Source: JBOHWJ01 sp050736615 (GTDB taxonomy: Bacteria > Desulfobacterota > Binatia > Binatales > Binataceae). Taken from it: a stretch of DNA of 64,000 nt. The DNA lies in contig JBOHWL010000192.1 in assembly GCA_050736615.1 (NCBI GenBank), forward strand, positions 6,307 through 70,306, written 5' to 3'. The translations under genes and the position numbers were made by a program. The notes beneath the pieces are model-generated. The model was not told the origin of the DNA. It saw nothing but the letters and a program-made list of their open reading frames with translations, and did no database searches. Shown in pieces: positions 35,039-44,087 of the stretch (its first letter is position 1; every line of letters begins with the position of its first letter).

Positions 35039-37423
35039 TCAAGCCATGATGTGTATGACCGCGTCCTCAATCATGTTAATGCGACTCTCGATCCTCACAG
35101 CGCCGTCTTCAATATCATTGATGGAACTGCGGATATTCGTCACTTGAGTGCTAAGTCTGCTTATCGCGTTTTCGACCCTAATGCCGTTGGTGTAAATCTC
35201 GGGCCCGCCCTTTAGCGTAATCGTGGCGGCCAGCGCCGCTTCGAGACAGATCGCGAGTTTGAGATTCTCGTAGCCGCCAATAAACATATCCTGGTAGTTG
35301 CCTACGAAATTCAGCGATGTCAGACCGATATGGTTTTCGTTATGCGCTGCAATATACGTTTCGGTGGTGGCACCGTAATAGACATAATAATCGATATCCT
35401 TGACGATATGCTCGACCGGGCCCTCGAATACAACATTGCATTTGCCTGAGACCGTAAGTTCATAATCGCCGCCGACCGTGATGTTGTAATCTCCGCTGGT
35501 ATTGGTCTTCAGATCGTTTCCAACGGTGAGCGCGATATCTTTCTGGGTGTTGAACTGGACGTCGCCGGCTTCGGGCGCGCCGTAGGCGCTTTGCCGCGGA
35601 TGTGGTCCGACGTTGGTGACCGCATAGCCGGTTATGTTCGATTGCTGGTTGCCCCCGACGATTTGGGTTGAGTCATTGGAATTGGACTGGAAATAGTCGC
35701 CATTCTTCAGCGCCGAGGGCGGCTGCGAGTTCGGCCCGACCAGCGTCTGCAGGTATTCGCCGATCCGGATACGCCCGTTGCCGTTGGTGTTGATGACGAT
35801 GTGATTGCCGGTAAGCGTGCCATCATCGCCTCGCGCTCCCCATGGCGGACCGCCTTGCGTCGCACTCGTCACCGCGCCCAACGCGATATAGGTATCCTGC
35901 GTGGGAGTCCGCAGGGTGATATTTTGCGCGCCCTCCTGGTCTTCCATCCACAGCAAATTGCCGCCGCCGGTATAAAGTACGTTCTGGGTCGAGTTGCCAC
36001 TGGTGACCATGTTGGGATTGTCGGAATTCGGCACGGTGTTCACGATCACCGGACGGTCGGGGTCGCCGTCGATAAACGCAAGCAACACCTCCGCGCCTTT
36101 GCGCAATGGGAAATGCATGCCTGAGCGTGGGTCCGAATAGGGTGTCGCCAGCCTGATCCAGGCCGACGCCTTCTGCGCCGGCTTGTCGGTCTTGTCGAAC
36201 GGCAACTGCACTTTGTAACGTCCGTATTGGTCAACTTCGGCGTATTGGCCGCTGCCTTCCGCGTCGATAAACCCGTTCATCACGCCATCCATGCGCGGCC
36301 ACGGCGTCGTTCGCGCCGGCCGGAACTGGACGTCCGCGGCGATCGCGCTGAACTCGTTGCGATAAAACGGCTCGTCCTGCTCGCCGGACAATCCGCTGAT
36401 ACCCAAACCCGCCAACAGCACGGCGGTTTGCGAGCCCTTGTGACTAATCTCCAACGGCAGATAGTGCGTGTTGAAGGCCGAGCGGAAATGCCGCGCCAAA
36501 GAGAAGAAAACTCCGCTGCGCATTCCAATCGCGGTGCTCTCGCCATGGAACACCCGCCCGTGCCATGCGATTTCCTGCGCGCGCAGCTTCGCCACCCGTT
36601 CCGCTTCCGCTTGCGTATCGACATTTTCGCCGTAGAGAATGACTTCACCCACGCCGCCCGGCGAGACCGGCGCGCTTTGCGAAATGTTGAGCGCGGCCTT
36701 TTGATAATTGTAATCCTTGACCATCACGGTCGCCGGTAACGGTTGCTGCTGGCACACGAGCGCCTGCACCGCATCATCGGTCACGTGGGTATCCAAATCC
36801 GCGGCCGGCCGATAATTGAGTTTCAACTCCGGCGCGGTCTGAAAGCTCAGAGCGTCGGTGATAATCAGCTTCTCCCGTTCCGCGCCGGATTCGAAGTAGT
36901 AATAGACGCCGTCGCGCTCCATCAGCCGGCTGATAAAAGCCAGATAGGTTTCCTGGTATTGGCACACGTAGGGCCATACGCGATATGAGCTTGACAGCCG
37001 TATTTCGTAGTCCAGACTGGTCAGTCCGCCCGCCCGCAGAATCTCCTCGATTAACTGCGGAATGGTCCGTTCCAGGTACACTTCCGACAGGTAAGTCTGC
37101 GACAACAGCCACAGCTTCGGTTCAAGCCGCGCTTCGTAAAAGACATACTGATCGACTTTGCGCGATTGTTCGAAACGAGTGACGATGCCGCGATATTCGC
37201 CACTCGCGCCGGACCCCTCGCCTCCACGGATCTTCAGAGTGGCGTCTTTATACAGCACCGCCTCAAGATCGATATCAGCGCTGGCGGCGACCAGCGTCAC
37301 GGCGAATTCGTACGGACGCGACAGGCCCTCTTTGCCGCTGATACTGACTACCGTGAAGGTGTCGGACGCGAGCGCCGAGGAATGAAATTCATAATGCCGC
37401 TCCGCGATTTGATTATCCGCCAT
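35039..37423 (-). CDS. vgrG: Type VI spike protein VgrG (TssI)
   Basis: A 794-residue VgrG. The gp27-like region (about 1-370) begins with HYEFHSSALASDTFTVV and contains the IPQLIEEILRAGG and SYRVWPYVCQYQETYLAFI family blocks, the latter cut here to VCQYQETYLAFI. The gp5 OB-like part includes QYGRYKVQLPFDK and AWIRLATPYSD and the hallmark GMHFPLRKGAEVLLAFIDGD, then DRPVIVNTVPN. The gp5 C-terminal beta-helix (about 540-680) follows. The last 110 residues are extra: a hydrophobic stretch (about 710-745) and then a helical tail with a heptad-like pattern. No enzymatic domain is seen. It lies 30 bp before clpV's stop on the map. Confidence 0.95.
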   Translation of the reverse strand: MADNQIAERHYEFHSSALASDTFTVVSISGKEGLSRPYEFAVTLVAASADIDLEAVLYKDATLKIRGGEGSGASGEYRGIVTRFEQSRKVDQYVFYEARLEPKLWLLSQTYLSEVYLERTIPQLIEEILRAGGLTSLDYEIRLSSSYRVWPYVCQYQETYLAFISRLMERDGVYYYFESGAEREKLIITDALSFQTAPELKLNYRPAADLDTHVTDDAVQALVCQQQPLPATVMVKDYNYQKAALNISQSAPVSPGGVGEVILYGENVDTQAEAERVAKLRAQEIAWHGRVFHGESTAIGMRSGVFFSLARHFRSAFNTHYLPLEISHKGSQTAVLLAGLGISGLSGEQDEPFYRNEFSAIAADVQFRPARTTPWPRMDGVMNGFIDAEGSGQYAEVDQYGRYKVQLPFDKTDKPAQKASAWIRLATPYSDPRSGMHFPLRKGAEVLLAFIDGDPDRPVIVNTVPNSDNPNMVTSGNSTQNVLYTGGGNLLWMEDQEGAQNITLRTPTQDTYIALGAVTSATQGGPPWGARGDDGTLTGNHIVINTNGNGRIRIGEYLQTLVGPNSQPPSALKNGDYFQSNSNDSTQIVGGNQQSNITGYAVTNVGPHPRQSAYGAPEAGDVQFNTQKDIALTVGNDLKTNTSGDYNITVGGDYELTVSGKCNVVFEGPVEHIVKDIDYYVYYGATTETYIAAHNENHIGLTSLNFVGNYQDMFIGGYENLKLAICLEAALAATITLKGGPEIYTNGIRVENAISRLSTQVTNIRSSINDIEDGAVRIESRINMIEDAVIHIMA

Positions 37424-37452
37424 TGGTCAATCCCACCGTGCCTTGAAACTTT

Positions 37453-40071
37453 CTACTGTGTGAATGCGACCTTGAAATCCCCGTCCGGCGCCATCTCGAG
37501 CGATACGGCGGCGGGCGCTTGCCCTTCGCCGATCCGCGCCAGAATCTCCTGCGACATCTTGGGCATCACGCCGATGGTCAAAATAAAATCGATATTACGC
37601 GCGCCGGTCTCGACCTCGGTGCAGCGCGCCGCGATTTGCGCCACCACCTCGTCAGTGTAATTCAGCTTGATCCGCTGATTGGCGGCCAGTCGCTGCGCCA
37701 ATTTATCCAGCTTTAATCTGACAATGCCCTGCATCGCACCGGCCGCCAGCAGGTAATATGGCACAATAGTCATTCGCGCCAGCAGCGCCGGTTTAAAATG
37801 ATTACTCAGTATTGGCCGGATCGCGTCCGTCACGGTCGTGCCGGCGGGAATCGGATCGGCGCGGCAAAGCTCGGTAATCACGTCGCTGGCGAGATTGCTG
37901 GTGAGAAACAACACCGTATTCTTAAAATCAACCGCGCGCCCCTCACCGTCGGACAGGACGCCTTTGTCGAAAACCTCGTAGAACAGGTTGAGCACGTCGA
38001 GGTGCGCTTTTTCAGCTTCGTCGAGCAGCACCGTCGCATAAGGACGCTGACGCACCGCCTCGGTGAGCACCCCGCCCTCGCCGTAGCCAACGTAGCCGGG
38101 CGGTGAGCCGACCAAGCGGGAGACCGTATGCTTTTCCTGGAATTCGCTCATGTTGAGCGTGACCAGCGAATGCTCGCCGCCGAAAAGCAGGTCCGCGACC
38201 GCGAGCGCGGTTTCGGTCTTGCCCACTCCGCTCGGGCCCGCCAGCAGAAACACGCCCAACGGTTGCGCCGGGTCCTTGAGGCCCGATTTGGCCGACTTGA
38301 CCACCCGGGCGATCAAATCGAGCGCCTGATCTTGCCCCTTCACGCGCGTTTTGAGGTTGTCGGCGAGGTTCAGCACGCCACGAGCCTGATCGCGCATCAC
38401 CTTGCCCAGCGGAATGCCGGTCCAATCCGAGACCACCTTGGCCACCACGTCCGGATCGACCTCGAGCCGTAATAAAGGTGAGCCGCCGCCGGCGCGCGCG
38501 TAGCCTTCGGCAGCCGCCTTGAGTTCGCGCGCGGCCGCGTCGCGCTCTTTTCCAGCGCCATTGAGGGCCGCGACTCGCCCGCGCGCTTCAATCACTTTTT
38601 GCGCGGCGGTCTGTTCCGTTTGCCAGCGCTCACGTAGGCCGGCCGCCGCCTTACTCAGCTCCTCGGCTTTTTGCCCGATCTCTTCGAGGCGGCGGCCGTC
38701 GACTTCCTGGCCGTTGTCGCGATCGCGTTCGAGCGCATGCCGCTCACGCTCGAGCGACTCGAGATGCCGTTCGCAATCGTCAAGCGCGTCGGGTTTGGCG
38801 GTCAGACTGACGCGGACTCGCGCGGCGCTGGTATCGAGCAGGTCCACCGCCTTGTCCGGAAGCTGGCGCCCGCTGATATAACGGTTGGCCAAATCGGCGG
38901 CGGCCACAATCGCGTCGTCGCGCACGATCACGCCATGGGCCTGTTCATATTTTTCTTTCAGGCCCCGCAGAATTTCCACCGACGTGTCAACCGAAGGCTC
39001 GTCGAGCTTGACCAACTGAAAGCGGCGCGCCAGCGCGGCGTCCTTTTCGAAATATTTTTTGTACTCCGACCAGGTGGTGGCCGCGATGGTGCGCAATTCA
39101 CCGCGCGCCAGCGCGGGTTTGAGCAGATTGGCCGCATCACCTCCGCCCGCCTGCCCGCCCGCACCGATTAGCGTATGGGCCTCGTCAATAAAAAGAATAA
39201 TTGGCTTGGCCGAGCCTTTGATTTCAGTGATGACCGATTTGAGCCGATTTTCGAATTCGCCGCGAACACCCGCGCCTGCTTGCAGCAGACCCATGTCCAG
39301 CCCGAGCACCGTCACGCCGCGCAGGAAATCGGGAATGTCGTCGCGCACCACGCGCAGGGCGAGTCCTTCGACCACCGCGGTCTTGCCCACGCCCGGGTCG
39401 CCGACGCAAATCGGGTTATTCTTGCGGCGGCGCGCAAGAATATCGATCATTTGGCGGATTTCCTGGTCGCGTCCGAACACCGGATCGATCGCACCCTCGC
39501 GTGCGCGCGCCGTAAAATCCATACAGAAGCGCGCCAGCGCCGTGCCGCCGCCGTCAACCGCCGTCGCGGCGCTGGCGGAGCCAGCCGCTTTGACCGCTTC
39601 GAGCGACTCTCTGGTGACCGCGAAAAACTCGGCCATGATCCGTTCGCGGTTAAGCCCTCGCAGCAAATCAACATACGCGCCCGAGGCAAAGAATGACGCG
39701 CGCGCCAGCAACGCCAACAGCATCGCGCCCGAGCGGATTCGATCGGCGCCGAGATCGATCGAGCTCAGCACCCAGGCGTCCTGCACCCATTCCAGCAATA
39801 GCGGCGAAAATACCGGTTTGGCGCCATTGCCGGTGCGAAAATCCTCAATCGCGCGGTTCACCGCCGCTTGCATCCGCGCGCCCTCGATTCCTTGTTTGCC
39901 CAGAATCAGATTAAGGTCGCAACGCGCGTCGGCGAGCAAAGCGCTCAAAAAATGCTCGACCGTGATCTCGTAATTGGTTCGCGAGAGGCACGCGCCGGCG
40001 GCATTTTCAAGCGCACGGGTGCTATACGGATTAAGCCGCGCCACCAGCCCCTTGAGGTCCGCAAGAATCAT
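37453..40071 (-). CDS. clpV: Type VI sheath-recycling ATPase ClpV (TssH)
   Basis: An 872-residue class 1 AAA+ unfoldase. The N-terminal domain (about 1-160) is of the ClpV kind that binds the contracted sheath. The two ATPase modules have Walker A motifs GDPGVGKT (224-231) and GPSGVGKT (612-619), with Walker B ILFIDEAHT near 293-300 and a middle coiled coil about 425-530. ClpV disassembles contracted TssB/TssC sheaths so that subunits can be reused. It is distinguished from ClpB by its N-domain and by its place in the operon. No clear ribosome site precedes its ATG. Confidence 0.96.
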   Translation of the reverse strand: MILADLKGLVARLNPYSTRALENAAGACLSRTNYEITVEHFLSALLADARCDLNLILGKQGIEGARMQAAVNRAIEDFRTGNGAKPVFSPLLLEWVQDAWVLSSIDLGADRIRSGAMLLALLARASFFASGAYVDLLRGLNRERIMAEFFAVTRESLEAVKAAGSASAATAVDGGGTALARFCMDFTARAREGAIDPVFGRDQEIRQMIDILARRRKNNPICVGDPGVGKTAVVEGLALRVVRDDIPDFLRGVTVLGLDMGLLQAGAGVRGEFENRLKSVITEIKGSAKPIILFIDEAHTLIGAGGQAGGGDAANLLKPALARGELRTIAATTWSEYKKYFEKDAALARRFQLVKLDEPSVDTSVEILRGLKEKYEQAHGVIVRDDAIVAAADLANRYISGRQLPDKAVDLLDTSAARVRVSLTAKPDALDDCERHLESLERERHALERDRDNGQEVDGRRLEEIGQKAEELSKAAAGLRERWQTEQTAAQKVIEARGRVAALNGAGKERDAAARELKAAAEGYARAGGGSPLLRLEVDPDVVAKVVSDWTGIPLGKVMRDQARGVLNLADNLKTRVKGQDQALDLIARVVKSAKSGLKDPAQPLGVFLLAGPSGVGKTETALAVADLLFGGEHSLVTLNMSEFQEKHTVSRLVGSPPGYVGYGEGGVLTEAVRQRPYATVLLDEAEKAHLDVLNLFYEVFDKGVLSDGEGRAVDFKNTVLFLTSNLASDVITELCRADPIPAGTTVTDAIRPILSNHFKPALLARMTIVPYYLLAAGAMQGIVRLKLDKLAQRLAANQRIKLNYTDEVVAQIAARCTEVETGARNIDFILTIGVMPKMSQEILARIGEGQAPAAVSLEMAPDGDFKVAFTQ

Positions 40072-40163
40072 CGGTTAGCCAAGCCGCTCCCAAACCGGAT
40101 GGCGGCTTGGTTCCATTGCAGCCCGCCGTGCGCCTATCCACAATCCAGATGAAATTCCGCTTT

Positions 40164-41141
40164 TCATAATTCAAACCGCGCCGTAACGCCGTCATGGGGC
40201 TGTTCGGAGAGCAGCCACGTATCCAATCCCAGGCTCAACGGACGTTCTCCTCCCAGACTCAGCGGCGGCGCCTCGCCGGCCGCGAGCAACAATTCCATTT
40301 CGCATCGCAGCGGGCTCACCAGATAAAACGTGATCATAAATTCAAGCGCCTTATGCAGCGCGCCACCCGGGCTGAGCCGGGCGAACAGTTCACGCCCAAG
40401 CGGACCGATGCGGATCAGCACCGTCGCCATACGATCATCGATCTCGGCGCCCAGATATTGATCCTCGCCGAGCTTCATCCGCTGCTCGCCGATCACCATC
40501 CGTTGATCGGAGGGAATCGGGATGCGCCGCAATTCACACTGGCCAACCGCCACTGGCACGCCAAGAAAATCCGCGAGCAAGGCTTTGAGTCCCAGAGCGC
40601 AACGTGGAAACTGGGAGAACAAGCCGAGATACCGCATCAGCGCCGCCGTGTATGGAACATCCTGGCGCAAAGAGCGCTCGCCCAGGCCGATCAGCAGTCC
40701 CAGTTCATTATCGAAGGTCTCGTCGCGTTCTTCGCGCACACGCACGACGGCGCGATAGCGGCACCAGGTCAGATAGAGCAAGGGATAGAGGACGTTATGA
40801 ATGATGTCGAGGAAGTCACGGACGGCGCCGCGTTCCTCACGCGCCTCGTCGATGAGGTCTTCCGTGTAAAAGGTCGGTAGCGGCGAAGACGTTCCATAGA
40901 GCGCGAGAAAATTCGGCTCGAGCGTATAGCCATTCGTGCCGGTAATCGCGTTAAGGTCGGATTCGGGGAAGGCCAGACTCAAATTGGGGCGGAACCGCAG
41001 CGAAGCGCCATTGGCCGCGCCGCCGTCCATACGGCGGAGCAGCCGCAGCAGCCGCACGGCCTGAAAATAGTCATAGGACCGCCCTTGGCGCAGCAAGTCC
41101 TCGCTTAGAGCAGCGGCTGTTGTCCGATCCTCTCCGGCCAT
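40164..41141 (-). CDS. tssG: Type VI baseplate protein TssG
   Basis: A 325-residue TssG, a baseplate wedge component that binds TssF, TssE and TssK. Family blocks are FQAVRLLRLL near residue 27, the GTSSPLPTFYTEDLID segment and FLDIIHNVLYPLLYLTWCRYR, reported in part as FLDIIHNVLYPLLY. The start at 41141 is supported by GGGGA nine bases upstream, which gives a 37-bp overlap with the end of tssF. The order F-G is the usual one, and the overlap points to coupled translation. Confidence 0.95.
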   Translation of the reverse strand: MAGEDRTTAAALSEDLLRQGRSYDYFQAVRLLRLLRRMDGGAANGASLRFRPNLSLAFPESDLNAITGTNGYTLEPNFLALYGTSSPLPTFYTEDLIDEAREERGAVRDFLDIIHNVLYPLLYLTWCRYRAVVRVREERDETFDNELGLLIGLGERSLRQDVPYTAALMRYLGLFSQFPRCALGLKALLADFLGVPVAVGQCELRRIPIPSDQRMVIGEQRMKLGEDQYLGAEIDDRMATVLIRIGPLGRELFARLSPGGALHKALEFMITFYLVSPLRCEMELLLAAGEAPPLSLGGERPLSLGLDTWLLSEQPHDGVTARFEL

Positions 41142-42847
41142 TGGTACTTGTCCCCGCTCAACAGCTCTTCCAACCCAAAGCGCGTGTAGCAATTGATCGC
41201 GGCATAATCACTTAAAAACTCATTGAGTATACATCCGAACAAATAGAGATCCCCGCGACAGGCAAAATAATCCTGACGGCATTTGAGAATTATATTCTGG
41301 CCGCGCATCAGCGCGCCGCTGACGATGCGGCTCCCCGCCCGCACTTCCATTTCCTGCAAGCCCTCGATCCGCCGGCGATTGGCGATTGCCGCGTCCTCCC
41401 CCTGCGCCTGCGCGAATATATAGAGATTGAGCAGCGATTTCAGATTGGGCGCGTTTGCGATACTGAGGTAATTGAGCGCCAGATGGGAAAGTATCCGCGT
41501 CAGCAACGCCTCTCCCATCGGCGGATTGAGCGGCGGCGTGGGCGGCATGATATTGGCAAATACCAGCCGCTCGGGAGAGGTGTCGGTCGGCCGTGAAATG
41601 TCGCCGATGCCGAGGCTGACCGGCAGCACGCCGTTGGTACAGGTCAAGCGTACCGACAGGATTTCCGGTTGGGGCACGCGTTGGGGCTGGTAGGCGATAC
41701 TCAGATAGGATTCCAGGCCACGGCCTATATTCGCGAGCCGCGTCACCACCTGGTAAACCGTCATCTCGTCATCTTCGGCCGCGGCGCCGTCGCCGCGGAA
41801 CAATCCCAAAGGCGTATAAACCCGCGGCGCGCTCACCCCCGGTTGGCGGCCCGTTACCTCGTCGACCGAGAAGATCTGGTAGTGCGTCCGTTGACGGCCC
41901 GCCGGCAGCAGTCGATACTCACTTGCGCGATGATCGAGCGATACCGGCTCGGCCTCGGCATTGAACAAATTGATCGCGGGCGTGGCGTTGAGCACGAAGG
42001 CTTCGGGACGCACCGGACCCATCCAGCCCGGCAATTCCTTCAGCATGAAATCGAGCGTGAACTGAGTGCTTTTGCCCCGATTGCGCCAATGTTCGAGCCC
42101 GCCGATTTCAACGAATAGAAATTTTTGCGGCAGCACGAAATATTCTTCGAGCAGGCGGTACCCCGGGTACGCATGCGGCGGATAGGGAATCAGCGTGTCC
42201 TCGTCAGCGAAACCTACCGGACGCAGCGCCGCCGCCGGCAACAGCGCCGCTTCGCCGCCGGGCGCCGCCACCATGATTCCCGTGAGATATTGACGCAGCA
42301 GCAAGTAAAGATTCGTGGCTTCGGTAATTTCGCCGGCCAGATGGAGCCTCAGCGCCGTGGCCCTCAGCGTGCCGACATCGCCCACATCCAACGCGAAGGT
42401 GAGCCGAAGGCGCGGTTGAGTTCCCGCATCCGCGATTACGCGAGTATCGCGCAACGTGATCGGTTGAACCTCGACCGGATAGCAGGTGCGAAAGACGCAG
42501 GCGGTACCATCAACCGGGTTTGACGCGAGTTCGACTCCGGCCGCCACTTTGGCCGGCTCGTTCAGCCTTCCCTTGGGATTGAAAGTGACAATCGTACAAG
42601 ACGGTATCACGCGAATATAATGCGGAAAAATCATGTTTCCCAAACTCTGGATGAATTCGGGAAATTCACGATCAAGGCGCTGCCGGATGAGCCCCGCGAG
42701 AAACGCCACGCCTTCCAATACCCGTTCGACATCCGGGTCCGAGCTGGGGCCGGCCAGCATCGGCGCCAGCGCGGGATGGGCATGGGAAAACTCCGCCGCG
42801 AGCTGGCGCAGATGGCCGAGTTCTTCTTCGTAATACCGATTCAGCAT
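41105..42847 (-). CDS. tssF: Type VI baseplate protein TssF
   Basis: A 580-residue TssF, the main baseplate wedge component. The N-terminal MLNRYYEEELGHLRQLAAEF and the PSSDPDVERVLEGVAFLAG, given here as DPDVERVLEGVAFLAG, are hallmarks of the family, as are LVFANIMPPTPPLNPPMGE and HLALNYLSIAN-type blocks later on. It is full length. A 257-bp repeat-containing gap separates it from tssE upstream, whereas the rest of the operon is tightly spaced, so it may have its own leader. Its end overlaps tssG. Confidence 0.96.
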   Translation of the reverse strand: MLNRYYEEELGHLRQLAAEFSHAHPALAPMLAGPSSDPDVERVLEGVAFLAGLIRQRLDREFPEFIQSLGNMIFPHYIRVIPSCTIVTFNPKGRLNEPAKVAAGVELASNPVDGTACVFRTCYPVEVQPITLRDTRVIADAGTQPRLRLTFALDVGDVGTLRATALRLHLAGEITEATNLYLLLRQYLTGIMVAAPGGEAALLPAAALRPVGFADEDTLIPYPPHAYPGYRLLEEYFVLPQKFLFVEIGGLEHWRNRGKSTQFTLDFMLKELPGWMGPVRPEAFVLNATPAINLFNAEAEPVSLDHRASEYRLLPAGRQRTHYQIFSVDEVTGRQPGVSAPRVYTPLGLFRGDGAAAEDDEMTVYQVVTRLANIGRGLESYLSIAYQPQRVPQPEILSVRLTCTNGVLPVSLGIGDISRPTDTSPERLVFANIMPPTPPLNPPMGEALLTRILSHLALNYLSIANAPNLKSLLNLYIFAQAQGEDAAIANRRRIEGLQEMEVRAGSRIVSGALMRGQNIILKCRQDYFACRGDLYLFGCILNEFLSDYAAINCYTRFGLEELLSGDKYQWPERIGQQPLL

Positions 42848-43104
42848 CCCGCCCTTAACCCACTCGTGACCACGTCGCGGAGTTAATCAGCACGCGGCTT
42901 GCGGACTCGCCCGCTTCCGCTGTCGCGCGGAGGCACTGGCGCGGTTTCATTTCGTTCCGCTGAGGACGTTCCACCGCGTGCTCGCCTTCCCGCGTACCGC
43001 CGCGGGAGCGCCCCCGAGGATTGATTTCGCATGCCCCCTCCGTTGCGTTCGCGCTTAACCCGGCGGCGTCGAACGAGATGGCGCACACGCCCCCGCCTTC
43101 TCCC
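42848..43104. repeat. Repeat-bearing gap inside the type VI operon
   Basis: No gene is seen in this 257-bp stretch between tssE and tssF. About 42884-42935, read on the minus strand, carries a degenerate copy of the GC-rich dispersed repeat (GCGGGCGAGTCCGCAAGC at its core). This copy ends about 40 bases before the tssF start. The remainder (42936-43060) has a similar GC-rich, repeat-like texture. The same repeat family occurs at 7558, 7690, 53301 and 63048-63222. It does not contain a clear terminator. Confidence 0.5.
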
Positions 43105-43521
43105 TTATCGATCGATTTCGACCCGCCCGTTCGGATTGACCACGGTCGCCAGATGCACCGCGATCTTGCGGTCATCCACATTGATCGAACCCAATAATTC
43201 GAATCTCAATGCGAGCGGATCCTTTTCATCCGGCACCAGCTTGAGCGAGACCTCCGCCAGGCGCGGCTCGTAGTGCTCGATCACGCGCAGAATGTCGGCC
43301 TCGACCTCGCGGGTTGAGCTGGAAACGAAGGCCCCCGCGAGGTTGGTGAAATCCGGCACGCCGTAGAGCGGGTCGATTGGCGCGCTGCCCTGGCGCGTGT
43401 TCAGCACGCGTTGCAGGTGATTTAGGATCGACTCGACTACCACTTCGGCGCGCGAGGCCGAAGTCAGCGCGCCGCCACGCTCACGGTCGGCCAGGCGCTC
43501 CAGCAGGCGCTGCTCCCGCAC
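43105..43521 (-). CDS. tssE: Type VI baseplate protein TssE (gp25-like)
   Basis: A 138-residue gp25-like baseplate protein. VVVESILNHLQRVLNTRQGS and GVPDFTNLA give the family's hallmark region (the EIR-type loop is represented by the EPRLAEVSLKLV block), and the C-terminus NVDDRKIAVHLATVVNPNGRVEI closes the fold, quoted in part as DRKIAVHLATVV. TssE helps start sheath assembly. The start is a GTG two bases after the hcp stop codon, which suggests translation coupled to hcp. Confidence 0.93.
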   Translation of the reverse strand: MREQRLLERLADRERGGALTSASRAEVVVESILNHLQRVLNTRQGSAPIDPLYGVPDFTNLAGAFVSSSTREVEADILRVIEHYEPRLAEVSLKLVPDEKDPLALRFELLGSINVDDRKIAVHLATVVNPNGRVEIDR

Positions 43522-43523
43522 CG

Positions 43524-44006
43524 CTAATTACCGGTCCAGGAATCCTCCGTCTCGATCCCGTCCTTGACCCAGGTCCAGATGATCTTCTCATAGGTGAGGG
43601 AAACGTTTTCCATATGGCCGAGCTGCTGATCGTCGGGCTTGAGCGCATTCGGCATCCAGGTGCGCAGGTCAACGATGATCGCGTTCTGCAGTTTGGTCGT
43701 GAAATACTTCTCCTCGACACCCTCTTTCGAAATGCGGTACCAATCGATCTCGACATTGGTCATTTGCTCGCCGGTACATAGCGCCTGGAACAACTTGGGC
43801 GAGCTTTTATCGATTTCCTTAGTCAGCGTGAGCGGGCCGTGAACGCGCTTGCCGGTCGGCAAACCGGTCTGCGGGCTGCGCGGGATCTCGATATTGTGCT
43901 CGACGCCTTCCACCAAAATGGTGTTCTCGCGGCCTTTGATGGTACACGAGCCCTGGATTTTGCCTTGTTTTGCGCCGGTCAAGGTTAAATTGATCGGAAC
44001 TGGCAT
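43524..44006 (-). CDS. hcp: Type VI tube protein Hcp (TssD)
   Basis: A 160-residue Hcp, whose hexameric rings stack into the inner tube that is expelled by the sheath. The beta-barrel pattern is clear: PINLTLTGAKQGKIQGSCT at the N-terminus, GPLTLTKEIDKSSPKLFQAL in the middle (the family's I-T-K-x-x-D-x-x-SP-x-L block), and ENVSLTYEKIIWTW near the C-terminus. GGGAGGG before the ATG is a strong ribosome site, as expected for an abundant structural protein. It lies between tssC and tssE. Confidence 0.95.
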   Translation of the reverse strand: MPVPINLTLTGAKQGKIQGSCTIKGRENTILVEGVEHNIEIPRSPQTGLPTGKRVHGPLTLTKEIDKSSPKLFQALCTGEQMTNVEIDWYRISKEGVEEKYFTTKLQNAIIVDLRTWMPNALKPDDQQLGHMENVSLTYEKIIWTWVKDGIETEDSWTGN

Positions 44007-44087
44007 GGATGATTCCCTCCCTCTTTCCGTCTATTGCTAAATTCACGCCGCACGCCGGCGATAGCATAGCCACCTGATACCCAGTGG

